Source of the DNA: Deinococcales bacterium
GTDB lineage: Bacteria; Deinococcota; Deinococci; Deinococcales; JAAFIG01
DNA: 39,127 nt
NCBI GenBank assembly: GCA_025359505.1
Contig: JANYHH010000061.1
Span: 1-39,127 of the forward strand
Direction of reading: 5' to 3'
A program made the position numbers and the translations under genes. Under the pieces are notes generated by a model that saw only the letters and a program-made list of their open reading frames with translations, was not told the origin of the DNA and did no database searches. This document shows positions 18,287 through 25,745 of the stretch, piece by piece (positions within the stretch are counted from its first letter, which is position 1; each line of letters opens with the position of its first letter).

Positions 18287-18820
18287 TTAAATGCTCGAGT
18301 GCGGCGCGGACGTATTGCCACGCTGGTAGTAACTGGCGCGACCAGCGTTCAGCACCTCGCGCACGCGGGTCGCTTCGCTCGAGTCCGTCGCGTCGACGGC
18401 GACGAGGTACGAGCCGTTGCTGACTTGCGTGCCGTAGTATTCGGCTTCGTCTTTCTCGTAACCGGCTTGCGCGAACGCTCCGGCCAGCGTCCCGACCGTG
18501 CCGCCGACGACCGCACCGGCCACTGCGCCACCCGCGACAGCGCCGAGGCTCGAGGCGAGCACGCCAGCGGTGATGAACGGCCCAACGCCGGGGATCAGCG
18601 CGGCCGCCAAGCCAAACAGCACGCCAGCGCCCGTACCGACCGCGAGACCACGGGTCGCGCCTTCGGTCACGTCTTTTTGCATCATGTTCTCGGCGTCGGT
18701 TTCACCCGCGTGCTTGGAAACGATGGAAATATTAGAGTCTTGAATGCCCATCGCACGGAGCTTGGTCATGGCCATCTCGGCAGTGTTTTTGTCTTTGAAT
18801 AATGCGGTGACTCGTTCCAT
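18287..18820 (-). CDS. general stress protein 17M-like protein with glycine-zipper membrane segments
   Basis: A 177-residue protein. The N-terminal 40 residues (MERVTALFKDKNTAEMAM, then KLRAMGIQDSNISIVSK) match the ferredoxin-like fold of the heat-induced/17M family. The middle (about 57-125) is Gly/Ala-rich and hydrophobic, like glycine-zipper membrane segments. The C-terminal YLVAVDATDSSEATRVREVL resembles a second copy of the small domain. It is likely an envelope or membrane-associated stress protein. ATG 18820 follows AAGGAG at ideal spacing. It ends 17 bp before a strong terminator and lies 49 bp downstream of the AI-2E-type permease gene. Confidence 0.85.
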   Translation of the reverse strand: MERVTALFKDKNTAEMAMTKLRAMGIQDSNISIVSKHAGETDAENMMQKDVTEGATRGLAVGTGAGVLFGLAAALIPGVGPFITAGVLASSLGAVAGGAVAGAVVGGTVGTLAGAFAQAGYEKDEAEYYGTQVSNGSYLVAVDATDSSEATRVREVLNAGRASYYQRGNTSAPHSSI

Positions 18821-18869
18821 GGTGATCTCCTTAAAACTTGGTCTTTGATGTTCCCTGTCCGGGACTCAG

Positions 18870-20159
18870 CTATGATCCAGAACCAACCCTCAATGGGTTT
18901 GACTCGAGGCTGACGCCCGGCTGAGTGACCTCGCGTTGATCCACCGACGGGGTTTGCTCGAGCGCGTTGTCGACATCACTGATGGCAGGTTCGTCGGGTG
19001 GCGGGACGTTCAGTACAGCCGCGACGTTCTCCTCGCTGACCTCACCGTTGCCAGCACTGGGCAGGTAAATCTCTTCGACGAGCGCTTTGACGATAATCAC
19101 CATCGGCACAGCCAGAAACGTCCCGACGAAGCCCATCAGCGACCCGAAGACCGAGACGCTGACCAGTACGCTCAAGGGATGCAGTTGCGTGGTGCGCCGG
19201 AACATGGCCGGGCTTAAAAAGTAGCCGTCGAGTTGCTGCAAAATCAGTGGAATCGCCACAGCCCAACCGACGCCGGGCCAGTTGGCATCGGCAGCCGCGA
19301 ACAGAATCGCTGGGATCATCCCGACGAGCGGGCCAACGACCGGCACGAGGTTGCAGACTGCGTAGATCGCGCCGAACAAAAACGCGTCTTGAAAACCAGC
19401 AATCGCCAGTCCAACCGCCAGCAGCGCACCCAGCACGCTCGAGACGGTCAGGGCGCTGACCAGCCAGAGGCTCAGTTGCCGCCCCAATCTGGACAGCAAT
19501 CGCTCGAGTGGCGGGCGGACATTGGCGGGGATCGTGTTCAGCAGACCGCGCACGACGGGCTGTGGGTTACTGAGTAAGAACACGACCATCGTCAGCATCA
19601 AAAACAGTGAGGTCAACACTCCAATCGCGCCCGTCGCCGCGCTCGAGACGCCACTCAGTAACGCCGTGCTGCCCGCACCGAGCAGCGCGGTGACATTGAG
19701 TTTTCCGTTGAAGATCGCTTCCGTACCGGGGATGCGCTCGAGCCACGGCGAGGATTCGCGCAAACTTTTCAGCATCGTCGGGGCGTTGCTGGCGAAGCGC
19801 TCGCCTTGCGCGTAGAGCATCGGCGCGATCAATCCAAGTACGCCGATCAGCACACCGACGACCGCCAGCACGACCAATACTGCACCCGCGCCTCTGGGGA
19901 TGTGGCGCAGCTCGAGCCAGACGACCAGCGGGTTGAGTGCCAGTGCCAATACACTCGCCAGCAGCACCAGCAGTAATGATCCGGCAGCGGCGGCCGCCCA
20001 CGAACCGAGCAGCAGTACCCCGAGGATCAGTGCCGCCACAATCAGCAGCGCTCTGGTCAGTGGCGCTTGCAGCAGTCCGATCCACGCGAACTCTGGGGAT
20101 CGCTGCGGGGATCGGTAGTTGTTGGTGATGCGCGGCTGGTTGTCGTGCGGGTTTGACAT
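18870..20159 (-). CDS. AI-2E family transporter (YdiK/PerM-like)
   Basis: A 429-residue protein with about 7-8 membrane helices. The start is ATG 20159 (MSNPHDNQPRI); a longer frame begins upstream but includes a poorly supported extension. Family features are a Pro-containing late helix block (VPVVGPLVGMIPAILFA), GDGYFLSP-like LDGYFLSPAMFRRTTQLHPL, and GTFLAVPMVIIVKALVEE. Members export AI-2 or act as Na+/H+ antiporters; which applies here is unknown. The C-terminus adds about 65 acidic residues. It reads toward the 17M-like gene and could share its terminator. Confidence 0.88.
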   Translation of the reverse strand: MSNPHDNQPRITNNYRSPQRSPEFAWIGLLQAPLTRALLIVAALILGVLLLGSWAAAAAGSLLLVLLASVLALALNPLVVWLELRHIPRGAGAVLVVLAVVGVLIGVLGLIAPMLYAQGERFASNAPTMLKSLRESSPWLERIPGTEAIFNGKLNVTALLGAGSTALLSGVSSAATGAIGVLTSLFLMLTMVVFLLSNPQPVVRGLLNTIPANVRPPLERLLSRLGRQLSLWLVSALTVSSVLGALLAVGLAIAGFQDAFLFGAIYAVCNLVPVVGPLVGMIPAILFAAADANWPGVGWAVAIPLILQQLDGYFLSPAMFRRTTQLHPLSVLVSVSVFGSLMGFVGTFLAVPMVIIVKALVEEIYLPSAGNGEVSEENVAAVLNVPPPDEPAISDVDNALEQTPSVDQREVTQPGVSLESNPLRVGSGS

Positions 20160-20177
20160 GAGATTTTCTCTTTCTAT

Positions 20178-20211
20178 GTAAAACAGGCGAAGCCGCGTGG
20201 ACTTCACCTGT
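20178..20211 (-). terminator. likely terminator of the GlsB-like gene
   Basis: On the minus strand ACAGGTGAAG pairs with CTTCGCCTGT (one U-G pair) across a 9-nt loop. It is followed by TTTACAT. It lies 24 bp after the GlsB-like stop and just before the AI-2E-type gene, so it would separate the two transcripts. Confidence 0.55.
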
Positions 20212-20234
20212 CTCGAGACCGCGTTCGCTTGAGG

Positions 20235-20501
20235 TTAGCGCAAAACCTTTAAGGCTTTCAGAATGGCGATCAGAAGCGCCGCGCCCAAGATGCCCCACAA
20301 CAAACCCGTAACCGAGAACGCGCCAGCGACCTGAGCGCCACCGAGTTTGAGCATGTCACCAAACAACCAGCGTCCCAATGCAGCGCCGAAAATACCGATC
20401 AGAATATTGGCAATCGCGCCCTGCTGCCCGTCGGTTTTCATGATTAAGCTAGCGACCCAACCGATGAGTGCTCCCACGATTAAGACAACGATCCAGTCCA
20501 T
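20235..20501 (-). CDS. GlsB/YeaQ/YmgE family stress-response membrane protein
   Basis: An 88-residue protein with three short Gly-rich membrane helices: [18 protein letters not shown], then [18 protein letters not shown], and a C-terminal hydrophobic helix. [18 protein letters not shown] is the conserved family block (transglycosylase-associated protein family). ATG 20501 was chosen over the upstream extension because GGAGG lies 5 nt before it. The exact function is not established; homologues respond to envelope or osmotic stress. Confidence 0.88.
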   Translation of the reverse strand: MDWIVVLIVGALIGWVASLIMKTDGQQGAIANILIGIFGAALGRWLFGDMLKLGGAQVAGAFSVTGLLWGILGAALLIAILKALKVLR

Positions 20502-20739
20502 AAACGCCTCCTTAGAATGTATCCGCCGATATCTTCGGCACTCGGATGGGCAAAAGATATGCACTGGATTTGAGCGAAACTTGACTCGAGGCTGATGAAT
20601 TGCTGAGTAAACCCCATTGTGCGTCAGCGCAAAGTCTCCGAGGCGCAAAGTCTCGAGGTGAAGCATCGCCAATCATGTCCTCAGTCGCGGTTCAGGTTTG
20701 GACGAATCTGAGGTCAGCCGCAGCCCTCACGATGGTCTG

Positions 20740-21792
20740 ATGGTGAGTAAACCCGTCAAGCCGCTCGAGATCTTAAAACAGACGTTTCACGAGTGGCAGC
20801 AGGACAACATACCGACCCAAGCGGCGGCGCTGGCGTATTACACGGTCTTTGCGATTGCACCGCTGCTGCTGGTCGTGCTGGCAGTGGCGGGACTGTTCAC
20901 CTCGGCCGATGCGGCGCGGGAACGCTTACTCTTAGAAATCGGTAATTTAATCGGCGCGGGCGGCGCTGAGTGGATCGGGGAACTGCTCTCCAAAGCCAGC
21001 GCCAATCAGGGCGGCAGCATCATCAGCGTGATTCTGGGTTTGGGCGGTTTGGTGCTCGGGGCGAGCGGCGCGTTCGGGCAGTTGCAACTGGCACTCAACA
21101 CCATCTGGGGCGCGAAACCGCCCGCGAAGCTCAGCGCGTTTGTCCGCGCAAGGGCGGCTTCTTTTGGCTTGGTGCTGGTAATGGGCTTTTTGCTGTTGGT
21201 GTCGCTGACTGTCAGCGCGGGCATCAGTGCGCTCGGTGCTCGAGTCGGACTGGCGGACGCAGCGTGGTTGTGGCGCTCACTTTACGAACTGGGGTCGCTG
21301 CTGACGGTCGGGGCGTTGTTCGCGCTGATCTACCGTTTTTTGCCCGATACGCCCGTGCAGTGGCAAGATGCGCTGGTCGGTGGGATGTTCACCGGCGTGC
21401 TGTTCACAGTTGGTAAGACGCTGATTGGGTTGTATTTGGGGGTCAGTGCCTCGCAATCGGTTTTTGGAGCGGCCGGCACGCTGGCGGTGCTGCTGATCTG
21501 GATTTACTACGCGGCGCAGATCATCTTATTTGGCGCAGAGTTCACGCAAGTCTATGCCAAGGCCCGATTGGGTCAAGCACCTAGTGCCACCTCTGCTGAA
21601 ATGCTCGAGCCAGCCGTACCTCGAGCGGCCGCGATTCAGATTCCTCGGGCGCTGGCTAGGTCTCGAGGGGATTCGCTGTTGACGGGCTTGGCGGGCGTGC
21701 TGACACTCGGAGCATTGATTGTCGCGTGGCGTTCGCAGCGCACGGTTGGCACGGGACTGTTCAAATCCATCGTGCGGCGGGTTCGGCCGTGA
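20740..21792 (+). CDS. YihY/virulence-factor BrkB family (UPF0761) membrane protein
   Basis: About 350 residues with six to seven membrane helices. Family landmarks are IPTQAAALAYYTVFAIAPLL near the N-terminus, GLGGLVLGASGAFGQLQLALN in the middle, and LLIWIYYAAQIILFGAEFTQVYA before the tail. The family was once called ribonuclease BN; that enzymatic role is no longer accepted and the function is open. ATG 20740 is preferred, but TTG 20698 is in frame and neither has a good ribosome site. Its stop overlaps the next start as GTGA, so it heads a four-gene operon with two DUF1990 proteins. Confidence 0.88.
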   Translation: MVSKPVKPLEILKQTFHEWQQDNIPTQAAALAYYTVFAIAPLLLVVLAVAGLFTSADAARERLLLEIGNLIGAGGAEWIGELLSKASANQGGSIISVILGLGGLVLGASGAFGQLQLALNTIWGAKPPAKLSAFVRARAASFGLVLVMGFLLLVSLTVSAGISALGARVGLADAAWLWRSLYELGSLLTVGALFALIYRFLPDTPVQWQDALVGGMFTGVLFTVGKTLIGLYLGVSASQSVFGAAGTLAVLLIWIYYAAQIILFGAEFTQVYAKARLGQAPSATSAEMLEPAVPRAAAIQIPRALARSRGDSLLTGLAGVLTLGALIVAWRSQRTVGTGLFKSIVRRVRP

Positions 21793-22475
21793 AACCAGCA
21801 CTGCCAGACGCTCCGCAAACAGCCCGTCCCGGCGTACTCGCTCGGCTGATGGGTTTTTTCAAGCAGATGCGTCAGCCAGCCATCCAGCGCCGCGCACCGC
21901 TGCCAGACCCGCCAACCGTGCCCGCGCATCTGCTGACCGAAAACGTCCAATTGGAGGGCGAGGGCTTTGGGACATTGCTGGGGCGGCATTACGCTGTGCG
22001 GCTGCGGTCAACCTTGGAGCCGAATGCGCTCATGGATCGGGTCAAGCAGAATTTGTCAGCGCTCAGCCCGGATGAACTGGCGGCGTTTGAAAAGACGAAT
22101 GGGTCGCCGTGGGGACTAAAACTCGGTGATGAGTTCGACATTCAGATTCTGGGCCCGTGGAACGGCGCGGTGCGCGTGATCGAAGTCGCGCCCGACGCGT
22201 TCAGTTTCGTCACGCTGCGCGGTCATCCCGAAGCGGGCAAGATCAGGTTCGCGGTTTCTCGAGCAGGGCTGGGTGAGCTACTGGCGACGATCACCAGTTG
22301 GGCCCGCTCGAGGGACGCGGTGGTGGATCTGGGCTACGATAAGTTGGGTCTGGGCAAGGGGCTGCAAACGACGACGTGGCGCACGTTCTTGGAACGCATC
22401 GCTACCTTGAGCGAAAGTGAAATGATCGGCGAGGTCATCGTCAGTGAGCAGCCGCTCGAGGAGCAGCGCACATGA
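21789..22475 (+). CDS. DUF1990-like protein (divergent member)
   Basis: A 228-residue protein starting at GTG 21789 inside the YihY stop (GTGA, 4-nt overlap). It carries the family core FSFVTLRGHPEAGKIRFAV, followed by a helix-strand segment ITSWARSRDAVVDLGYDKLG. Compared with its downstream neighbour the match to DUF1990 is weaker, and the N-terminal 60 residues are not family-like. There is no signal peptide. Likely cytoplasmic. It probably arose by duplication with the next gene or pairs with it. Function unknown. Confidence 0.75.
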   Translation: MKPALPDAPQTARPGVLARLMGFFKQMRQPAIQRRAPLPDPPTVPAHLLTENVQLEGEGFGTLLGRHYAVRLRSTLEPNALMDRVKQNLSALSPDELAAFEKTNGSPWGLKLGDEFDIQILGPWNGAVRVIEVAPDAFSFVTLRGHPEAGKIRFAVSRAGLGELLATITSWARSRDAVVDLGYDKLGLGKGLQTTTWRTFLERIATLSESEMIGEVIVSEQPLEEQRT

Positions 22476-23170
22476 GGGATTTGACGCCGTATCAATCAAG
22501 GCTCGAGGCACTGGGGAAGCTGGCGCTGAACGTGGACTTGGAGCGTCGTGAGGAGTTCACGGCTGCGAACGGCTGGCATCTGGACGCCTACGAAGCCGAC
22601 CTGCCCAGCGAACCAAGCGGTGAGCCGCTTGAGGGCGGCGCATTCAACGCGGCTGCCGCTGTGCTGCGCGAGTACCGCTTCCCACCGCCGAATTTAATCA
22701 CTGGAATCTTCGTGCCCGACACGCCGCTCGAGCAGCGCGTGATGCTTTTAAAGGCGCGATTTTTGATCTTCACCTTTTACTTCGGCGTGCGGGTCAACGC
22801 CGTGATTGACGAGTTACGCCCTCAGACGCAGGAGCGCGTCTGGGGCTACCGCTACGCGACCTTAGAGGGGCATTTTGAGCGCGGGCAGATCGAATTTTTA
22901 ATCGTCAAGCACCTGCCGACGGGAAGGGTGCAATTTCGGATCTCGGCGTTTTCCAAGACGGGCGTGATCCGTAACCCGTTCTACAAAATCGGCTTCGCGC
23001 TCTTTGGGCGGCGCTTGCAGGTGCGATTCTCTCGGGAATCATTGACGAGAATGCAGCATCTAGTGGCCGAGGCGCTGCGAACGGGGCAGACTGTCGGCTC
23101 AGCGCCACCCGTCACCAACGCCAGCGCTGAACCCGCCGCGCAGGACAAGCTCGAGGAGCTGACCCAATGA
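22472..23170 (+). CDS. DUF1990 family protein
   Basis: A 232-residue protein. ATG 22472 overlaps the upstream stop (ATGA). It has the DUF1990 signature: YRFPPPNLITGIF, VWGYRYATLEGHFERGQIEF, VQFRISAFSKTG, and a C-terminal RRLQVRFSRESLTRM helix. The family is small, single-domain and of unknown function, most often seen in Actinobacteria. Two DUF1990-type genes side by side after YihY suggest a heteromeric partner for the membrane protein, which is inference. Confidence 0.82.
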   Translation: MRDLTPYQSRLEALGKLALNVDLERREEFTAANGWHLDAYEADLPSEPSGEPLEGGAFNAAAAVLREYRFPPPNLITGIFVPDTPLEQRVMLLKARFLIFTFYFGVRVNAVIDELRPQTQERVWGYRYATLEGHFERGQIEFLIVKHLPTGRVQFRISAFSKTGVIRNPFYKIGFALFGRRLQVRFSRESLTRMQHLVAEALRTGQTVGSAPPVTNASAEPAAQDKLEELTQ

Positions 23171-23994
23171 CACAGATGACACAGAAACCCACCTCCGACG
23201 CAGCCACGACGCCCCTGCAATACGTGACCAGTTTGGATCGCGGGCTTGATGTCAAGCTACCGTCCAACCTCTTCGCGCTGGCTGCGCCAGTCGTCGCAGC
23301 CGCCATTGTCGCGGCGCAACGCGGCTCAATCGGTGAAATCATCTCAGGCGCAGGCTGGGCGTTCTCAAGCTGGGCATTGGCACGAGAACTCGACCCAGAC
23401 CGACCACTGACCGCCACCGCCGCCTCGAGCGCTGCGCTGATCGCATTGCTGTCCATCCCCGAGGCTCGAGGTTTAGCCTTCACCGCGCTCAGCGCCACAG
23501 GCGTGCTGATGCTCGCCGCTCGAGCGGGACTGAACAGCACGGGACGCGCCCTAAAGATTGGCGACGAGCTGCTGATTGCCAGCGCACCATCCATCGCGCA
23601 ACTGCTGACCGGCTTACCGCTGGGCGCACTGAGCGTCGCCAGTCTCGCTGCGCTCTCCTTGCGACGCGGCACGTGGTGGAGCGTGACGGTCGCGGGACTC
23701 GGGGTCGTCGCGGTGTTCTTCACCCCCGCTCGAGGCGGGAATGTGCCGATGGCCCTTGCACTGGCCGCTATCGGAGCGCTGAGTGCGCTCAGGCGCGGCC
23801 CCTCGAGCCAGAACGACGGCGGTGGGCCCTTTGAAGATCAAAACTGGCGCGTGATGCAAACCGGCGTCTTCGCTGGCGCGGCGCTCGCGGCACTGCTCAG
23901 CCCGCCGCTCGTGCTGGGCAGCCTCGCGGTGACGGGCGTGCTGGCACTGATTCTCGAGCGGCTGGGGCGGGAAGAACCACGCAGGTCAGTCTGA
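23167..23994 (+). CDS. multi-pass membrane protein of unknown function
   Basis: A 275-residue Ala/Leu-rich protein. ATG 23167 overlaps the preceding stop (ATGA). About seven hydrophobic segments follow a short polar N-terminus, for example NLFALAAPVVAAAIVAAQ, TAATAASSAALIALL-like stretches, and APSIAQLLTGLPLGALSVAS. The C-terminus RLGREEPRRSV is basic. No family is recognised. As last gene of the YihY-DUF1990 operon it probably acts with them at the inner membrane. Its end overlaps the convergent RHH-like gene by 9 bp. Confidence 0.75.
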   Translation: MTQMTQKPTSDAATTPLQYVTSLDRGLDVKLPSNLFALAAPVVAAAIVAAQRGSIGEIISGAGWAFSSWALARELDPDRPLTATAASSAALIALLSIPEARGLAFTALSATGVLMLAARAGLNSTGRALKIGDELLIASAPSIAQLLTGLPLGALSVASLAALSLRRGTWWSVTVAGLGVVAVFFTPARGGNVPMALALAAIGALSALRRGPSSQNDGGGPFEDQNWRVMQTGVFAGAALAALLSPPLVLGSLAVTGVLALILERLGREEPRRSV

Positions 23995-24318
23995 TTTTGC
24001 GAACCGATAGCCATCGTGAACGTCGTAATTTACACCGTATAAACGCTTGAAATCTTTGACCGCCTCGAGCGCTGCTGATTCGCTGAATGTCGATACGCCC
24101 TCAAAAGCGTGAAGCACAATATCCTCGAGCATTTCGCCAAGGTTCATGTCCGCAGATTCCGCGAGGGCTTTGAGGACTTTGACCATGCGTTTCTCCATCT
24201 TCACACCGAGTTGCACCCGTTCGATCGTAAGCGGCTGCGCGTTCGGTGCGTATGCGGCGCTAAGTTCGGCTCGAGAGGCGGTTTTGGTTTTGCTGCGTTT
24301 AGGAAGTGAATTACTCAT
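23986..24318 (-). CDS. hypothetical protein with ribbon-helix-helix-like core
   Basis: A 110-residue protein. A basic N-terminus (SLPKRSKTKTASRAEL) is followed by QLGVKMEKRMVKVLKALAES and ADMNLGEMLEDIVLHAFEG. This strand-helix-helix order is like a ribbon-helix-helix DNA-binding fold. It may regulate its own AT-rich promoter, but that is inference. The start ATG 24318 sits 7 nt after a near-consensus -10. It overlaps the convergent membrane-protein gene by 9 bp. No toxin-like partner is adjacent, so a toxin-antitoxin role is not supported. Confidence 0.65.
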   Translation of the reverse strand: MSNSLPKRSKTKTASRAELSAAYAPNAQPLTIERVQLGVKMEKRMVKVLKALAESADMNLGEMLEDIVLHAFEGVSTFSESAALEAVKDFKRLYGVNYDVHDGYRFAKSD

Positions 24319-24325
24319 GTGTTAA

Positions 24326-24355
24326 ATTATATATGTACACAAGTAAAAATGTCAA
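24326..24355 (-). promoter_or_regulatory. sigma-70 type promoter TTGACA-18-TATAAT, leaderless
   Basis: On the minus strand TTGACA (24350-24355) and TATAAT (24326-24331) are both perfect and 18 bp apart. ATG 24318 follows 7 nt after the -10. It is the clearest full promoter in the window and supports the leaderless reading of the others. Confidence 0.85.
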
Positions 24356-24552
24356 TATACTACTTCGCCTCTCCCAAGTGGGTGAGTTGCTATCACCCCG
24401 CATGTCTGCGTGGAGTCTGAACTCCGCTGGGTATTGGGCTGAGGGTAGTGAAGGTCGATCTCTCGGCAAAGTAACTCAATGACGTTCTCATACACGATTT
24501 TAGATTCTTCGCGGCTGATCGTAACCACGTTGCTACTTGTTGCGCCATTCAA
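24352..24552 (-). CDS. possible small or decayed protein gene, 66 aa
   Basis: A TTG-initiated frame from 24552 (NGATSSNVVTISREESKIVY) whose GGAGG lies 12 nt upstream, rather far. The region around it (24319-24701) otherwise has no convincing gene. The middle of the peptide (SKIVYENVIELLCREIDLHY) looks protein-like, the rest does not. No family is recognised. It may be the remnant of a larger gene, or not a gene at all. Confidence 0.22.
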   Translation of the reverse strand: MNGATSSNVVTISREESKIVYENVIELLCREIDLHYPQPNTQRSSDSTQTCGVIATHPLGRGEVVY

Positions 24553-24701
24553 CTTTCACTGTTTCCTCCCTCACCATGAAATCTAACCTCGCTTGTAAAG
24601 TTCAGGCACACCTCAGAACGGCAACAGGCACACTCGAGATACTTGAAGCGTGAGGATTCTTCAGATTGAGGCAAACCTACCTGCCATTGAGAGAGGAATG
24701 T

Positions 24702-25625
24702 GTGAATAATTCAGGTGAAACCATCGTTGTTTTTGGTGGTACGGGACAGCAAGGTGGCTCCGTCGCCCGCGCCCTGCGGCTGGATGGCTGGCGAGTTCGA
24801 GCACTGGTGCGCGACACGACCAGCAAAAAAGCCAAGATGCTCGTAGCCCAAGGGATCGAGACCGTTCAGGGCGATTTGGCGGACTCCTCTTCGATTCAGG
24901 CTGCCATGGCTGGCGCGGATGGGGTCTTCAGCGTCCAACCGAGTTCCGGACAGGGAGCGGCTTACGGCGTGACCGACGAAGACGAAGTGCGATACGGGAA
25001 ATTGGTCGCAGATATCGCGGTTGCAAGCGGCGTTCATTACTTCGTTTACAGCTCCGCGAACGCCGCCGGGCCGACTGCGACCGGAATAGGACACTTCGAT
25101 AGCAAAAGCGAGATCGAGGCGCACATCCGCCGCCTGAGTTTCTCGAGTACGATCATCCGCCCGAGCGCGTTTATGGAAATCCTAGCCCTTCCGGGCATGG
25201 GACTTGATCGCGGTGAGTTCTCGTTTTTGATGAAACCTGACCAAGCGATGCAATTCATCGCCGTGGAAGACATCGGCAAAATCGTCGCCAGTATTTTCGC
25301 TAGTCCCGCGAAATTCCGATCACGCACATTTGAGATCGCTGGTGACGTGGTTACCGGCAACGAACTGGCCGAAAAATTCACTCGAGCGTCAGGGCGTCAG
25401 ATCACCTATCACCGCTTTCCAGACGAGCTGCTGGAGCAAAACCCCTTTCTTGGCGGACTCGCCGGACTCGTCGACCAAGGCCGTCTTGCGGGCAATGCGG
25501 ACATTGCAGCGCTCCGCATGGAGTTTCCCAGACTTCTGACGATGGATGCGTGGCTCGAGGGTGCTGGACGGCCCGCACTGCTCGCCGCGATTCAGACGGC
25601 GAGCAGTGGCGTCGCGCTTCGATGA
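24702..25625 (+). CDS. NmrA-like NAD(P)-binding protein (atypical SDR)
   Basis: A 307-residue protein. The dinucleotide motif VVFGGTGQQGGSVARAL is at the N-terminus, RALVRDTTSKKAK follows with Arg/Lys typical of NADPH binding, and IETVQGDLADSSSIQAAMAG matches the family's third strand. STIIRPSAFMEI and VEDIGKIVASIF are further family landmarks. Members act as redox sensors or as quinone/NADPH-dependent reductases. GTG 24702 was chosen because GAGAGGA lies just upstream; the in-frame extension to 24666 lacks a ribosome site. Confidence 0.9.
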   Translation: MNNSGETIVVFGGTGQQGGSVARALRLDGWRVRALVRDTTSKKAKMLVAQGIETVQGDLADSSSIQAAMAGADGVFSVQPSSGQGAAYGVTDEDEVRYGKLVADIAVASGVHYFVYSSANAAGPTATGIGHFDSKSEIEAHIRRLSFSSTIIRPSAFMEILALPGMGLDRGEFSFLMKPDQAMQFIAVEDIGKIVASIFASPAKFRSRTFEIAGDVVTGNELAEKFTRASGRQITYHRFPDELLEQNPFLGGLAGLVDQGRLAGNADIAALRMEFPRLLTMDAWLEGAGRPALLAAIQTASSGVALR

Positions 25626-25745
25626 TCCCTGAGATGTTCTTTCAACTTGCGGCTAATTTTACTCGGAGCGACTCGAGTTGTATTAAGCCCAACTTATTCT
25701 CTGGAACTCAAAAAGCAGCGTTGTACGCCAAACTGAAGTTCAGCG

